In this document: positions 36,013-50,286 of the stretch, piece after piece
Layout of the letters: every line of letters starts with the position of its first letter
Position numbering within the stretch: the stretch's first letter is position 1
NCBI GenBank assembly: GCA_037178855.1
Contig: JASJZC010000002.1
Location: forward strand, 5,022,001-5,086,000
Length of the DNA: 64,000 nt
Direction: 5' to 3'
Origin: Oscheius sp. JU75
Lineage: Eukaryota > Nematoda > Chromadorea > Rhabditida > Rhabditidae
Made by a program: the position numbers and the translations under genes
Notes under the pieces: generated by a model
Seen by the model: the letters and a program-made list of their open reading frames with translations, nothing else
What the model was told of the DNA's origin: nothing
The model's database searches: none

Positions 36013-37815
36013 TCACTGGGGGGAGAGAGATCCGTGTTTGGGACTGTTGTCTCTCCTCGGCCGTTTCTTCCAGTTTGAATCCGTAGAAAACAGCGTCGTT
36101 GCCTCTCCCCAATCAGGCCAGTATCTGTGCTTCACCCTCTCCACATATTCCAAAAGATTTGGGCATTCGGTTCGCATTAGGAATAGATGGTCGTTCTCAT
36201 AGGGAGCGAAGGCGATCTGGGCGAGAACTCCAAAGAGAGCAGCGTCTACCTGAACTCGAAAATAGAAATTAGCTGTTTTGACTCACCCTGGTAGGTTTGA
36301 AACCGGTGAAGTAGTGTTTTGAGCCGAGATATTTGGAAATTGCGCGGAGATCATCAGATCCGATTCCAATTGTGTCTTCGCGGCTATGTTTACCGATCCC
36401 GGAGATTGTCATGCCAAGTCTTTTCTAATTTTGAATTGGGATACTGATCAAAATGAGGATACCGCTTTGACGAAGCCACGTTTCATTAGGATCATGAAGA
36501 AGGGATAGAAGAAACCGCCGAAGAGGTGGGGAGGCAACAGTTCAAGGACCTGAAACAGCTCGCATTCTTTTCAGATTACTCACTGAATACATACCTTGTC
36601 AATGTTCTCGATCATGAAGAGATAATGACTCTGCATGAGGGACATCTCGGCCATCTTTTCGAAAGCTCTCGAAGCTGCTTTCTGTTCCTCCGACAAATGC
36701 TCCTCCATTCCCCTCTTGTCCAAAACCGCAACCAAATCTCTGATGATGAAGTTCGAGTCGGGATATTCTTTTCCATTCAGTTCCACAAAGGGAAGAGTTC
36801 CTTCTCTCGATCGAGTCATCATTGAACACGCGGTGGGAATCTGTGCAGATGGGTAAAAAATGTGAGTTTAATTGCATACCTCGTAAGGAATCTCGGCCAT
36901 TCGAAGCCATGTTTCAACTTTCAAGCAGTACTGTGATATGCTGGGCACGTTTTTCGTTCGTGGGAATTGGTACAGGTAGACGATTCCTGAAAGAATCCAG
37001 TTGACTCTTGTTTTGAACGGTGTGAGATCATATAAGGCAGCCTGGGAAACTCGCCAGTCAACAGTCAAGGATAACGACGTATTGGAAAGTGAACAGTCTA
37101 TTTGTCAGGCGATTGAGTGGTCAGGTTTTAGTGAAGGAATCATCCCGTAAAAGGAACGGAGGACTACTGGTAGCTGAAAAACCGACCATGTCTGGAGAGG
37201 TATGTTTTAGGCTGAGAACAACATACAAGTCAGGAACTAAAAAACTAAAACTCTATAATAGTAACCAACTGTCAAAGAAGACTTACTCCAGAGGTCTAGT
37301 CTAGTCTTGTAATTGGGTACATTTTCCGCCATCCTAGAGGAGAGAGGTTCGTCTTACATCCAAAAAGGAAAGATACCATTCCAAAGACTCTCATCATAGC
37401 AAAAACCAAAACAGTTTCTTTTTATTTCGCTCGATTGCCCCCTTCATGTTTTATAACAAGTTTGCCGGTCAATAAGTGGCAACATCTGGTCATCGATTTC
37501 GGGAGACCCAAAGGCTACGAAGGTCATGTGATTTGTATTCTCAAGTTATTAGGTTGCTGTTTCTGCCAAGACAGCTGTTCCATTCAAGCGGTTTTCGATG
37601 ACGATTTCTTGCCGCAGCAGCGGACTTCACACTTTGCAGTAAAAAAAAAGAGACAAGCCTTCTTTCCAGTCTTCTTTCAGAGGCGATTTCCGCTCCCGAC
37701 TCGTCAGCCACTTGTAATGTCCATAAACGACCAGACCAACACCACCAGCCAGAACTGCCTTGCCCCAACTCGGCATGTTCTCGAGGTACTGGGCCACATC
37801 TTCTGTGACGCCCAT
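36013..37815 (-). CDS. CDR/FAXC family protein (metaxin-like GST fold)
   Basis: Member of the failed-axon-connections/cadmium-responsive (CDR) family, with a thioredoxin-like plus GST-C fold. Exon 1 (37659-37815) encodes MGVTEDVAQYLENMPSWGKA and a membrane helix, AVLAGGVGLVVYGHYKWL, then KSPLKEDWKE. It joins exon 2 at GIVYLYQFPRTKNVPSISQY, continuing KVETWLRMAEIPYE, PFVELNGKEYPDSNFIIRDL, the GST-C segment GMTISGIGKHSREDTIGIG and TRVDAALFGVLAQI, and the end YVERVKHRYWPDWGEATTLF. That join is the only phase-consistent one and uses a GC donor (AAG/GCTTGT, intron 36987-37658, 672 nt). The N-terminal anchor implies an outer organelle membrane. Convergent with DPH5. Confidence 0.88.
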
Positions 37816-38528
37816 TCTGCTCGGAAGAATCTGAAAACGGATAGAGATAAGACGGTAGATTAAAAAAAAAACTGTTAGAATTGGCAGAAATTGGAGTCAA
37901 TTGTTCGTCTATGACGGGAAGGATTGTCGATTTCTAGCCGGAACATTTAGTCAAACGTACCGTGTTGCAAAAGTTTAAAGTTCGGTAAGAGTCGACGTAA
38001 CGATGACAGAGTTAAAAAGGAAGGATCCGTATTGAATTGATGTGGTTACCATAGGGACTAGTCTCTCACTCTTTCTATTGAGATTAATGCGTCGAAATTA
38101 AATATATTAGACTAGAGACTTGAAATTTTAAAAAATTTCAAAGAAAAGACAGAAAGACTACAATTTTGAGACGCTGAAGTTCAGAACGCGTTTACACGAT
38201 ATCAAGCCGGACTCTTCAAACAGAAACACACTCGCACAGACCCTCTTATCAGTGCAAACAGTTGCAAAAAGGGATGACGACTGTTGAAACTATGCTTGAA
38301 CAAAAGAATGAAGATTACTCGAGAAATTCATGTGTTTGTGGGGTGAAAGTGGCGCAGCTGGCAAGGTTGTTGATGCCTCGGAAGCCACGCCCACACATGC
38401 GAGCGTTATTCTCCTTCCCTCTCAGTTGGAACCACGAAGGGACAATGCAAATTAGGCGGCAAGACACACTGTGCTCGGACTGTCGTGAATAATTTATTTT
38501 GAACTGGATCACGAGGTAAAGCTTGAAA
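37816..38528. other. Intergenic
   Basis: Separates the 5' end of the CDR/FAXC gene from the 3' end of actin copy 2, both on the minus strand. No supported gene. Confidence 0.45.
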
Positions 38529-42145
<3,617 letters not shown>

Positions 42146-42313
42146 ACATCTCATTCCCGATCATTCCCTTCCCCTATATTTATATATTTTTGCACATGAG
42201 TATCTGAATTGTTGCTTTTGGTGCCCCTCTCCGCCTTTTGTCTCTCTCGGCTGTCATAATAAAGACCCTTCTTTTGAAATAATTTAATAGTTACAATCGT
42301 TTGTGAGGTAGTT

Positions 42314-42980
42314 TTAGATCTTCCTACTTTTCTTGCCCTTGACAAATTCGATTCGTCTTCCACGAGGAGGAGAAGCAGCATAACCTCCACTTCCTCCGAA
42401 TCCGTTGAAGCCATTGTTGCTGTTGTTTCCACCAAAACAGTAAGGACATCCTCCTCGAGGAGCGGGAATAGGAGCAGGATACTCCAGAGCCCTGGCTTCT
42501 GTGACTGATGGAGCTAACTGAACCTGATCCATTGGAGGATAAGGGAGAGGCGCGGGTCTGCTCTGAACTGGCTCCGGATACGAGGAGAAACTGTTTCCGG
42601 TGTTCATTCTAGAGAAGGTTTGAGGCACACTAGTTTACTTACTTTGTAGATGAACCGGTTGGCCCTTGAGAGTACAACTGCTGAATTCTCTGAGCGATAG
42701 CTCTACCGAGTTCTGTTCCAAACAAGGCTGCATCGCCTTGATACATGGACAAGGGGCTGGGAGACTGACTTCTTCTGAACAATGTGATGAGAATGGAACA
42801 GAGTACTCTTGTAATCACTATAGGAACTTACGGATAGGATCCATAGCTGGGAGCAGCTTCGACAGCATTTGTGAAGGAAGGAGTCGCTCCAAAACTAGGT
42901 GCCCCCAAAGAACACATCGGACAGATTGGATTCGCGAGAGCTACTGGTAAGAGAAAGACCAGAACTAATTGAGAATTCAT
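42314..42980 (-). CDS. Secreted proline/glycine-rich protein with two CPxC motifs
   Basis: Three exons give a preprotein starting MNSQLVLVFLLPVALA, a clear signal peptide cleaved before NPICPMC. The mature protein has a small helical block (ALFGTELGRAIAQRIQQLYS) and a proline-rich stretch (PAPLPYPPMDQVQLAPS). It then has a second CPYCFGGNNSNNGFNGFGG motif and a basic end, RRIEFVKGKKSRKI. CPMC near the N-terminus and CPYC near the C-terminus are the only cysteines apparent, which suggests disulfide or metal chemistry outside the cell. Composition suggests an extracellular or cuticle-associated protein. No family recognised. Confidence 0.65.
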
Positions 42981-43502
42981 CGCTGAAATACCAATAGTCC
43001 GAGGGAGAAAAAGGTGTAAAGAGGGAAGTTTTTGGAGCCGTTAGAGAGTCGGTCTCGTCCTGTTTATATGGACCGGGAGGCTGTATTGAAGTCCAGCCCT
43101 CGGGGAGCACTTGTCCGCCTTTTGTAGCGGTTTGGACAAAACAAAGCCGGCTCAAGTGAGTCGGTACGCGAATGATTGCCATGAGGAAGAGGTTACATCC
43201 GGAGCTCAGCCAGTGAAAAGAAATTGAATTTCTCAATAGAGAGAAAGGAAGACTGGACAGCAGAGACTGACCACTTGCCATCCAGAAGACGGCCTTTTGA
43301 ACAGAAGACACTCGAAAAAGTGTCAAATCTGTGTGCTTACGCTAATCCGCCACCGCGGTCTCTTTCAGGACGAGCTCAAAAACCCCAAAAGACAACAGAT
43401 GCTTCCCTTGACGGTTCCGGTCATCGCCGCCTTTTTCGAACATGCATCAAGATTCATTGAGGACACCCGTTTTCAACACGATATTGGAGCAGACATGGCG
43501 GA
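42981..43502. other. Intergenic
   Basis: Upstream region of the CPxC protein and 3' flank of the ZP gene, both on the minus strand. A protein-like open frame (43297-43512) exists on the plus strand but has no support. Confidence 0.4.
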
Positions 43503-44843
43503 TCAGACTTGAAAATAGCGACGGGATCGAGAGGTGGCTCCGGCACGGAGTTTGTCCAAAGAAGGACAGGTGGGGCGTCGGCAGACGCCGTTCAGCTTTA
43601 GCAGAAGTTTGACGTTGCACTCGAAGAAGACAGCTGCCTAAATTGAGTGTTTACGCTAATCCTGATTGCGATTTTGAAAGTTGAGAGATGTCTCTATTAC
43701 CAGTACCAGCAGCCCACGGCTGCTTCGCAGTCGTTTGGGTTTTGGTTAACTTTCTAGTCGAACTACCACAAATTGAGCGAGATTCCTACCTTTCCGCTTA
43801 CAACTGACTTGCCACTTAATTGTCAATAATTCTTTACCTGTCATCTTTGTTTAATAGCCTCGGACAAACATAGACAAACAAACAGAGTCAACCACAGACA
43901 CCATCGCGCTTTCATAGTTTAAATCTTTGTAGCTCTCGAGTCAAATTCTGCCAAGTACTCAAACTCGAAACTCCAACAACCGGAAAAAGGAGTAGTCTGT
44001 TTTAAGGGTAGTCAATGGTGTAAAGACTGTGGTGGGTTCGGACTATTTGGTTGACTCTGTCAGAGCTACAAAGTTAAAAGTTAATCCATCTTTGTTACTG
44101 TCATACTAGCTCAACAGAAAAAGTTTCTTCTCACTCAAACGGTTTTTGAACCGCTCATTGATACCTCTTATTTGCCCATTTTTCATCCACAGGGTGGTCA
44201 GCAGAGCCCTAGGCTGGTTTTACCTTGATTTGACTCAGACGCGACCCCAAATATTTGCCTTTTGCGGGAGGAGTAATAAGCGGGAACGGAGACTATTCTA
44301 ATCCCTTACCTGATCGACGTCCAGCGAGAATGCGTTGACCAGAAGACCGCCTCGTAGATCTTCTGAATACTCTACGTGAGGAAGTACGTTGGGGAAGAGA
44401 GAACAGCCGAACTCGTCCAAGATGGGTACCTAGATTTTTTTTATGAGTGTATGGATGGAAAACTTACAACAGATTTAGCATTCTTCGTTCCACTGACAGT
44501 GCAATTGTGGACGAGTAGACAGTAAAGATCCGAGTCCTTCTCTCCATAGGTGCAACTCCACTCATGGAAGACAGTATCCCCAACTTTCACTTGACTAAAA
44601 TTATTATCCATTATCTCTCAAGGATATTGACTAACCCAGTGATTGGAGGTCCATTCTCGTCTTTCTGCTTGACATTGTACTGGCAATCGGGATCGGGGAA
44701 CCTAAAAAGTTCTCTTTTTGTTACAAAGCTCTTTACCTTCCAACAGGAAGCTCGATGACGTCCTCCTTCTCAAAGGTATGGTCAGCATGCCGTTCTGCCG
44801 CTGTCACAAGAGAGAAGGCCAGCAAAGACCATAACAAGATCAT
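43503..44843 (-). CDS. Cuticlin-like ZP-C domain protein, short form
   Basis: The signal peptide MILLWSLLAFSLVTA is followed almost at once by the ZP-C half of a cuticlin. The family pattern runs PDPDCQYNVKQKDENGPPIT, VKVGDTVFHEWSC, DLYCLLVHNCTVSG, VPILDEFGCSLFPNVLPHVE, then AAVFFECNVKLLLKLNGVC and CRRPTCPSL. This matches the cuticlin ZP-C layout (GDxVxHxWxC, VHxCxV, DExGCS). The N-terminal ZP-N module is absent, and I see no C-terminal transmembrane segment before the stop at 43503. The model has six exons; the last intron is about 650 bp, so a missed exon is possible. Cuticlins polymerise in the apical extracellular matrix; a ZP-C-only form would be unusual. Confidence 0.7.
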
Positions 44844-45281
44844 CGGAACTGCAAATCGATCAATCGAGAGAAAGAGAGAGAAAGAAGCTCGGAAGGAGAG
44901 GACGCGGTAAGGACAGGGTCGACAACAGCTGGATGATCGTAAACGGCTTGGTTGTGTCATTGCGGTGTCGGATTGGGGCCGGCGGGCGAAAGCTACGAAA
45001 AGTCACAGATCCCTAAGGCAACTGATAATCTGTTTGTCTCTCATAGTCTCTCAGACCATTTATTTTTTTAGAGCACAATACTTGAGAGAACAGGAGCATA
45101 CTGTCAGATTGGATCCTATTCCTCTGTACTCCTTTATTTCTGAATCGACAGTTTGCTCAGTTGGAATGAGTGATATCTCCTGTCTCTCACTCTAGCTAAC
45201 TCTCTCTTTGCGTTAGTGTTATGTCCGCTCCGGCCGTCCCCTCAACGAAGAGATAAGCCACGCCCCGTCGGTTACCCTTCA
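44844..45281. promoter_or_regulatory. Divergent intergenic region
   Basis: Lies between the starts of the ZP gene (minus) and the GPI-type surface protein gene (plus), 438 bp apart, so it should contain both promoters. No specific site identified. Confidence 0.4.
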
Positions 45282-47426
45282 ATGGGACCCCGACAATTTT
45301 TCTTTTCGAATTTTCTTCTAATCCTATTCGACTGTTTTTCTGGCTGTGAACTTTTCTGGAAGGGGAAGCAAAGTCTCGGTTTCGAGAGCGGCATACAGGT
45401 GAGTCGAGAAGGAAAGACCTGAGGGCTTCTTATAAGGTGCTGGAAATGGTTAAGTGACTGTACTACTCCCTATTAGATGTCTCTCTTGACCCTGAAATCG
45501 ATCATTCTCTCGAACAAGTATTTCCCTCTTCCTCTTCCTTTCACAAACAAATATTTGTCTTAGACGAGAAGGAGACCCTCATTTGAATCTCGGCTTAGTT
45601 CGTGAGAATGGGTATCAATGACTTTTGGTATTCGGGCCATAATAGGAATGGCTGACCTTGACTCTCTGACTGAACCGCTGATTGCATTCCTCCGGATTTG
45701 GCCGACCAGAACAAAAAAGCAACTGAGTGCCGAGCTAATTCCGGAGAGCAATTGGCGCCTTCGGGCCTACTTTAGTTCGAGATCCCATCTGGAATACTTC
45801 TCCTAAATCGGGGTTCCACAAAGATATCTTGATACCCACTCTCCAAATGCATTCCGCTACTGAGCTCTTTCATCATTAGACTTCACCCCAGTAATTGCTG
45901 CCCCTCCGAAATTGCAAGAGAGCGGAGAGTGCTTGCATGTCATTTATAGTGGCCTCACTCAGGCCAGAGTAAATCGCTGATAACTGAGTAAACAAGCCCC
46001 ATTTTTCAGCTTCAAGTCTGTTGCAATGTGAGCAAAGTACTCATTTGGCCACTTGGGAAGGACTTTGTCGTGGGAGAGAAGGCCATCGACCAAGCCTTTC
46101 CGGATCCACAGGATGATATGTGGGCCGAGTTGCAGGTAAGAGATATATGGACATTAGAGAGTAGGAAACGGAGTTGTAATGAGTGTTTGTGTATTCTGTC
46201 TCTTGAGAGAGGGTGGCCTTGTTCTTTTCTTTCTGGACACATCTGTCAACAGCAGCAGATTCGAGGGGGAATTGGAAGTGTTCCTGGAATAATACTAACA
46301 GGCTTTTGAGGCTAAAGTTATACTGCCTTTTGTCCTTGGAGCGAAAACGTTGATCTATGACAGTGACACGATAGGCTATGAGTAGTTTGTTTCGACAACG
46401 GTAGTTATTTTGCTTCTGTTAGAAGTTGACAATGATGATCATAAGAACCGAGTTTTCTCTACTACTATCCCATTCAGGAGGCCATCTTTCAGCTCTCAAT
46501 CTGTTCGGATCGACGAGAAGCCACGATCGGCTGGGTGATTGGTCGCCCCGGAATTACCTGTGACCACAAAACGGGACAAACTATGACGCTCTCGTCAGGT
46601 ACGTCTCTCTTCCATTATCCCCTGAGGCTGTCAATTAGTTGACAAGACCTCTTACCCCGAATCCAATTTCTCCGACGCCTCTGAACATAATTCTTTCGGA
46701 ATACGCCTGGAAGAGCAGCTCGTTTCGCGCAGTCGCATAATTTATTTCCCAAGCCGCTTCAGAGCGAACAAAGTCCAGAAAGAGTTCTTTATTTTCAGCG
46801 TCTCTTCCTCTGCCCGGGTGGTACGTGATCTGCTACACACTCAACGGAGGCTGTCAAACCTGCTCGTAACTTGTTTTACGAGCCCAGAACAAAAAGTCTT
46901 GTTCAGAATCGAAACTCTCTGCTCAAATGACCTCAGCGAAGCTTGCTCGGACGTGTCGGTACTCGGGTCTTCACCTTCTGCGACCAACTCTACTATCAAC
47001 TACTGGACCAAGGTTTGGATATTCTGGCCTATTTACAAGACAAGTTCAGGTGGGAAAGAACTTTCCGTTCCCTGCCTCAGCTTCCTCAATAGAGCTAACA
47101 GTCGAGGGAACGAGGGACAGGAAAGAAGCTACCAAGAAGACCATTCCCTTGAAGGTAAGGGTTTCGAACAGAAATATAGACACAGTTTTCAGATCGGTGC
47201 GAAGTCAGATGTAGTTCTTAACGGTTTGAGCGAGAATGAGATCTATACAGTCCGTCGATGCATAGTCATCGACCTCCCTCACTCTCTCATGACAGATCAA
47301 CGATTTAAGTTTTATAGCAGGAAGAATAAGATTTGTGTGGAGGAAGGCTATCGAACAGAGAGGAGCTCCTCCTCCTTCCGAGTCGTCCCAACTATACTCT
47401 GCCTCCTTTTCATCTTCTTTCTGTGA
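45282..47426 (+). CDS. Secreted protein with C-terminal GPI-type signal
   Basis: Six exons (45282-45398, 46010-46135, 46478-46598, 46639-47012, 47050-47154, 47193-47426) join in frame to give 358 residues. The N-terminus MGPRQFFFSNFLLILFDCFS is a signal peptide. The ectodomain contains cysteines spaced as in extracellular beta-sandwich proteins and a stretch reminiscent of a fibronectin-III end (VVLNGLSENEIYTVRRCIVI). After a Ser-rich omega-like site (RTERSSSSFRVV) the protein ends in PTILCLLFIFFL with no cytoplasmic tail, the layout of a GPI signal. The first intron is 611 bp. I recognise no named family. It is convergent with the MARVEL-like gene; 77 bp separate the stops. Confidence 0.65.
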
Positions 47427-47503
47427 TCTTCCGGTGATTTTTAAAGCGGGTTCTCGAGATTTATTAAAAAGAAAGAACTTTGTATCTCTGTACAGGAATG
47501 TCT

Positions 47504-48183
47504 TTATGCGGGATTGGCTCCGGCTGGCCAGGAGGGATGAGGAGCCGGAGTGGCAGTGGCCTGGTTGCTAAAAGTAGAGCTGCTGGAGCTGCTGGATCGG
47601 TTCCGGAACCAGAAGAAGGCGTCGAAGCCCCAGACGAGGAACTGAAGGGCTGTCAAGCCCTAAATTTAGAATAGAAAGTGAAAGGAAGGGTAACTAACGG
47701 TGTTGAAGAGGTATAAGACCTTAAAGTGCTTGAACATGTTCACGAGAAAATAGAAAAAGTTGACAATGTTGCAGATAGAGAAGACCGTCGCGAAAATCAT
47801 TTCCTGTAAAGGGTGTCGTTCTTTCTGTTTCAGTTTCTGTCATCTCTCTCTATAGTTCTGTCCTCTCCCATCAAACTTACCGCCAACCACCATTGAGGAG
47901 CCTCGGTGACCGGAGTGAAATTGGCGACGAAAACGGCGAACATTAGAAGAGTGATGATTAGCTAAAGTCCTTCTTTTGAAAACTTGTAAATCCGCTCATA
48001 CCATAAGAATGGTGGTCAAGATGACGAACCAGAAGAATGCTGGATTATGGCGAACGCAGAACATCAAGATGATTTGCAAAATTATAAGGAACTGAAACCC
48101 ATTAAATTCTTTTCAAACGTTTTCCAAACCAGAGCCACTGGCTTGCATAGATGCGGCAACTCTCTCATCTGTTGAATTCCCAT
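47504..48183 (-). CDS. Four-helix membrane protein, MARVEL-like
   Basis: Five exons join in frame, starting MGIQQMRELPHLCKPVAL and ending PSWPAGANPA. Four hydrophobic helices follow the short N-terminus: FLIILQIILMFCV, FFWFVILTTILMLIITLLMF, MIFATVFSICNIVNFFYFLV and GLTALQFLVWGFDAFFWF. Both termini are predicted cytoplasmic. The last exon is Ser- and Pro-rich (SSSSSSSTFSNQATATPAP). Size and topology fit the MARVEL group of vesicle and junction proteins, but the assignment rests on topology rather than a diagnostic motif. Confidence 0.6.
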
Positions 48184-50011
48184 CTTTTCAGGTTGACGTT
48201 CTTCGGCGGAAAGTCTGGAAACAGGATCAAACTATAGGGGTGATAACAAGAAATGACGGCAAGAGCCGTGAGCACATTAAAGATGAAGTCAGTGAGTCCC
48301 AGTTCAAACAGAAATGGCGAGTACTCGATTTCGCTCGGCGCTCTGTCAACAATGGCTCAGCAGGTGGCAAAATCCGATGGCGAGAAAGAAAAAGAGAAGG
48401 TATGAGTCATCTGGATATAGGTGCGCCAAATCACAAAAATGAGGAAAAGTGGGAGTAAGTTGGTGCGGTTTCTGACAGAAGACAACAATGAGGGACTAAG
48501 GATCAGGATTCGCACTTTGGAATACCTTTCGCTCCCTGATAGTTTTAGTGAGGAAAAGTGGGAGTAAGTTTGTTGTTCATCGAAAGTACTTGGAACGAAT
48601 GAGCTCATGTTTCTGAATAATTGCTGAAGAGTTCCAAGCGTAAGATATTTAGATGCTGTTGGGAACTTTCCCGAAAAATGAAACTGATAAGCTATCTTGA
48701 GCCGCAGAGTCAGTGTTTTGGACACTCGAATACAGAAGTTTGTAAAGTTTCAAAACTCGACGACAAGAAGTCTTGGCATCGATTGAACACAGTGATAACA
48801 GAGAGGGTCACAAGAAGACAATCATCACCAGCCCGAAAGTAAACAAATAGGATTTCTCTGCCACAAAGAGTGTTGAGCTTGCAAATGGATCTCTCTGTTG
48901 GCTTCCAAATGGACACATCGATCGGACGCCATTCACAAATATAGCTGAAGTCTATTGTTACAATCGGAACAAGCAATTCGTGTAAGAATGATGGGACGAG
49001 TTCCCAACACACCTTTACGAAACGTCCACACACAAGGCGGCGGCCAAAAGGTAACGGGCGGTCATGGAATCGAAACGGAGAGCAAACACAAAATGAGTCA
49101 AGCGGGCTTGGCATCGGCTACAAGGAAAAAACAGACAGAAATAGACTCATGGATCTAAAAATGCCCCAAAAAATCCTTTAGTCACTCTAACTGCTGGTGA
49201 CTCTTACCATTAGATTTGATCCTCCGTCTTTAACAAGCTAGATAGTCAGTAATACTGTATTTGTTTCAGAAGACTCTGGAGCAGCTAAAGGTATGTTTCA
49301 CTATGGCTAGTACCAGGAACATAAACGTTCTTTAGAAAACTGTATTGGAGAAGTAAGCGGTCTGCCATGAAACCTTATTTTGACGGGCTTAATGGAAAAT
49401 GTACAGACAAAAAAGGAGAGTCCTGTGTGACTGTGACCGAGTTAACTGCCCAACTGATCAATGGCTCGTTGGAGCCGATGGCGGTTAATAGAATGATAAG
49501 TCGTGGCCGGGCAGTGTCGGCTGCGCAAACAAGCCTCCCTCTCACCAAAATGCTGGAAAACAGTTTATGAGGGAGGGGTTCAGGAATCGGACCTCAGGAA
49601 GAGAGTTTGATGGATTTATTACGTGAGAGCGTGAGTCGCCTGACACATGTTAGTGTGTCTGACCACGCGTCATGCGGCTGCACAAAACAGCTTGAACTTT
49701 TCCTTTGTGTTTGCGCGCACAAAAATCGGAATATTCATAAGTTTTTGACAGAATTGGCAGAACAACAAGTAAATCGGCTTTTGTTCAGAACTCACCCTAG
49801 GAAACCGTATTTGGAGATGACTGTCTCTTGAGGCGTCGCCATGAAGTATCTGAAGACATTTGTTGACAAATCTGGGAAGGCTGATAATTGGGTTTGCAGT
49901 TTACACCTTTATAAATGTTCGAATCAATAATTCTATCAGTTAGAAAAACAAAACACACGTATCGGTATAGAAACCAGGAACAATCAGTTCAAGTGATGAA
50001 TCCATTTTTCT
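48184..50011. other. Intergenic, no supported gene
   Basis: Several short open frames, none with phase-consistent neighbours. A possible tiny exon after TTTCAG near 49270 reads KTLEQLK, but I could not extend it. Confidence 0.4.
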
Positions 50012-50286
50012 TCAAGACGAACAAAAGGTCTCGGATCTTTTCCGCAGAATGAGCGGTATGAATAAGCATTCTGTTTCGAATACATCTTTGTGTTTCCCGA
50101 AAATTGATTCAAGAAACTGGCAAGGAAAAGTTGGGCAGCCTTCAACTTCAAATTTGAGGATTGGTTCTCGACGGGTCATGAACTGAACACGGGTGTAGAG
50201 TCCTCGAGAAATCGCAGGCAACTGCCCTTCGATTTCGCCTATCTGAAACTCTGAAAGAACTCAAAGTACTTAACCATCTCATTCAT
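50012..50286 (-). CDS. Possible small protein of 80 residues
   Basis: Exon 1 (50275-50286, MNEM) joins exon 2 (50012-50242) across a 32-nt intron GTTAAG...TTTCAG. The product includes GEIEGQLPAISRGLYTRVQF, TRREPILKFEVEGCPTFPCQ and FLESIFGKHKDVFETECLF. Composition looks coding and includes three cysteines, with no signal peptide or membrane helix. The very short first exon and lack of a known family keep confidence low; it may instead be an exon of a longer gene. Confidence 0.35.
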
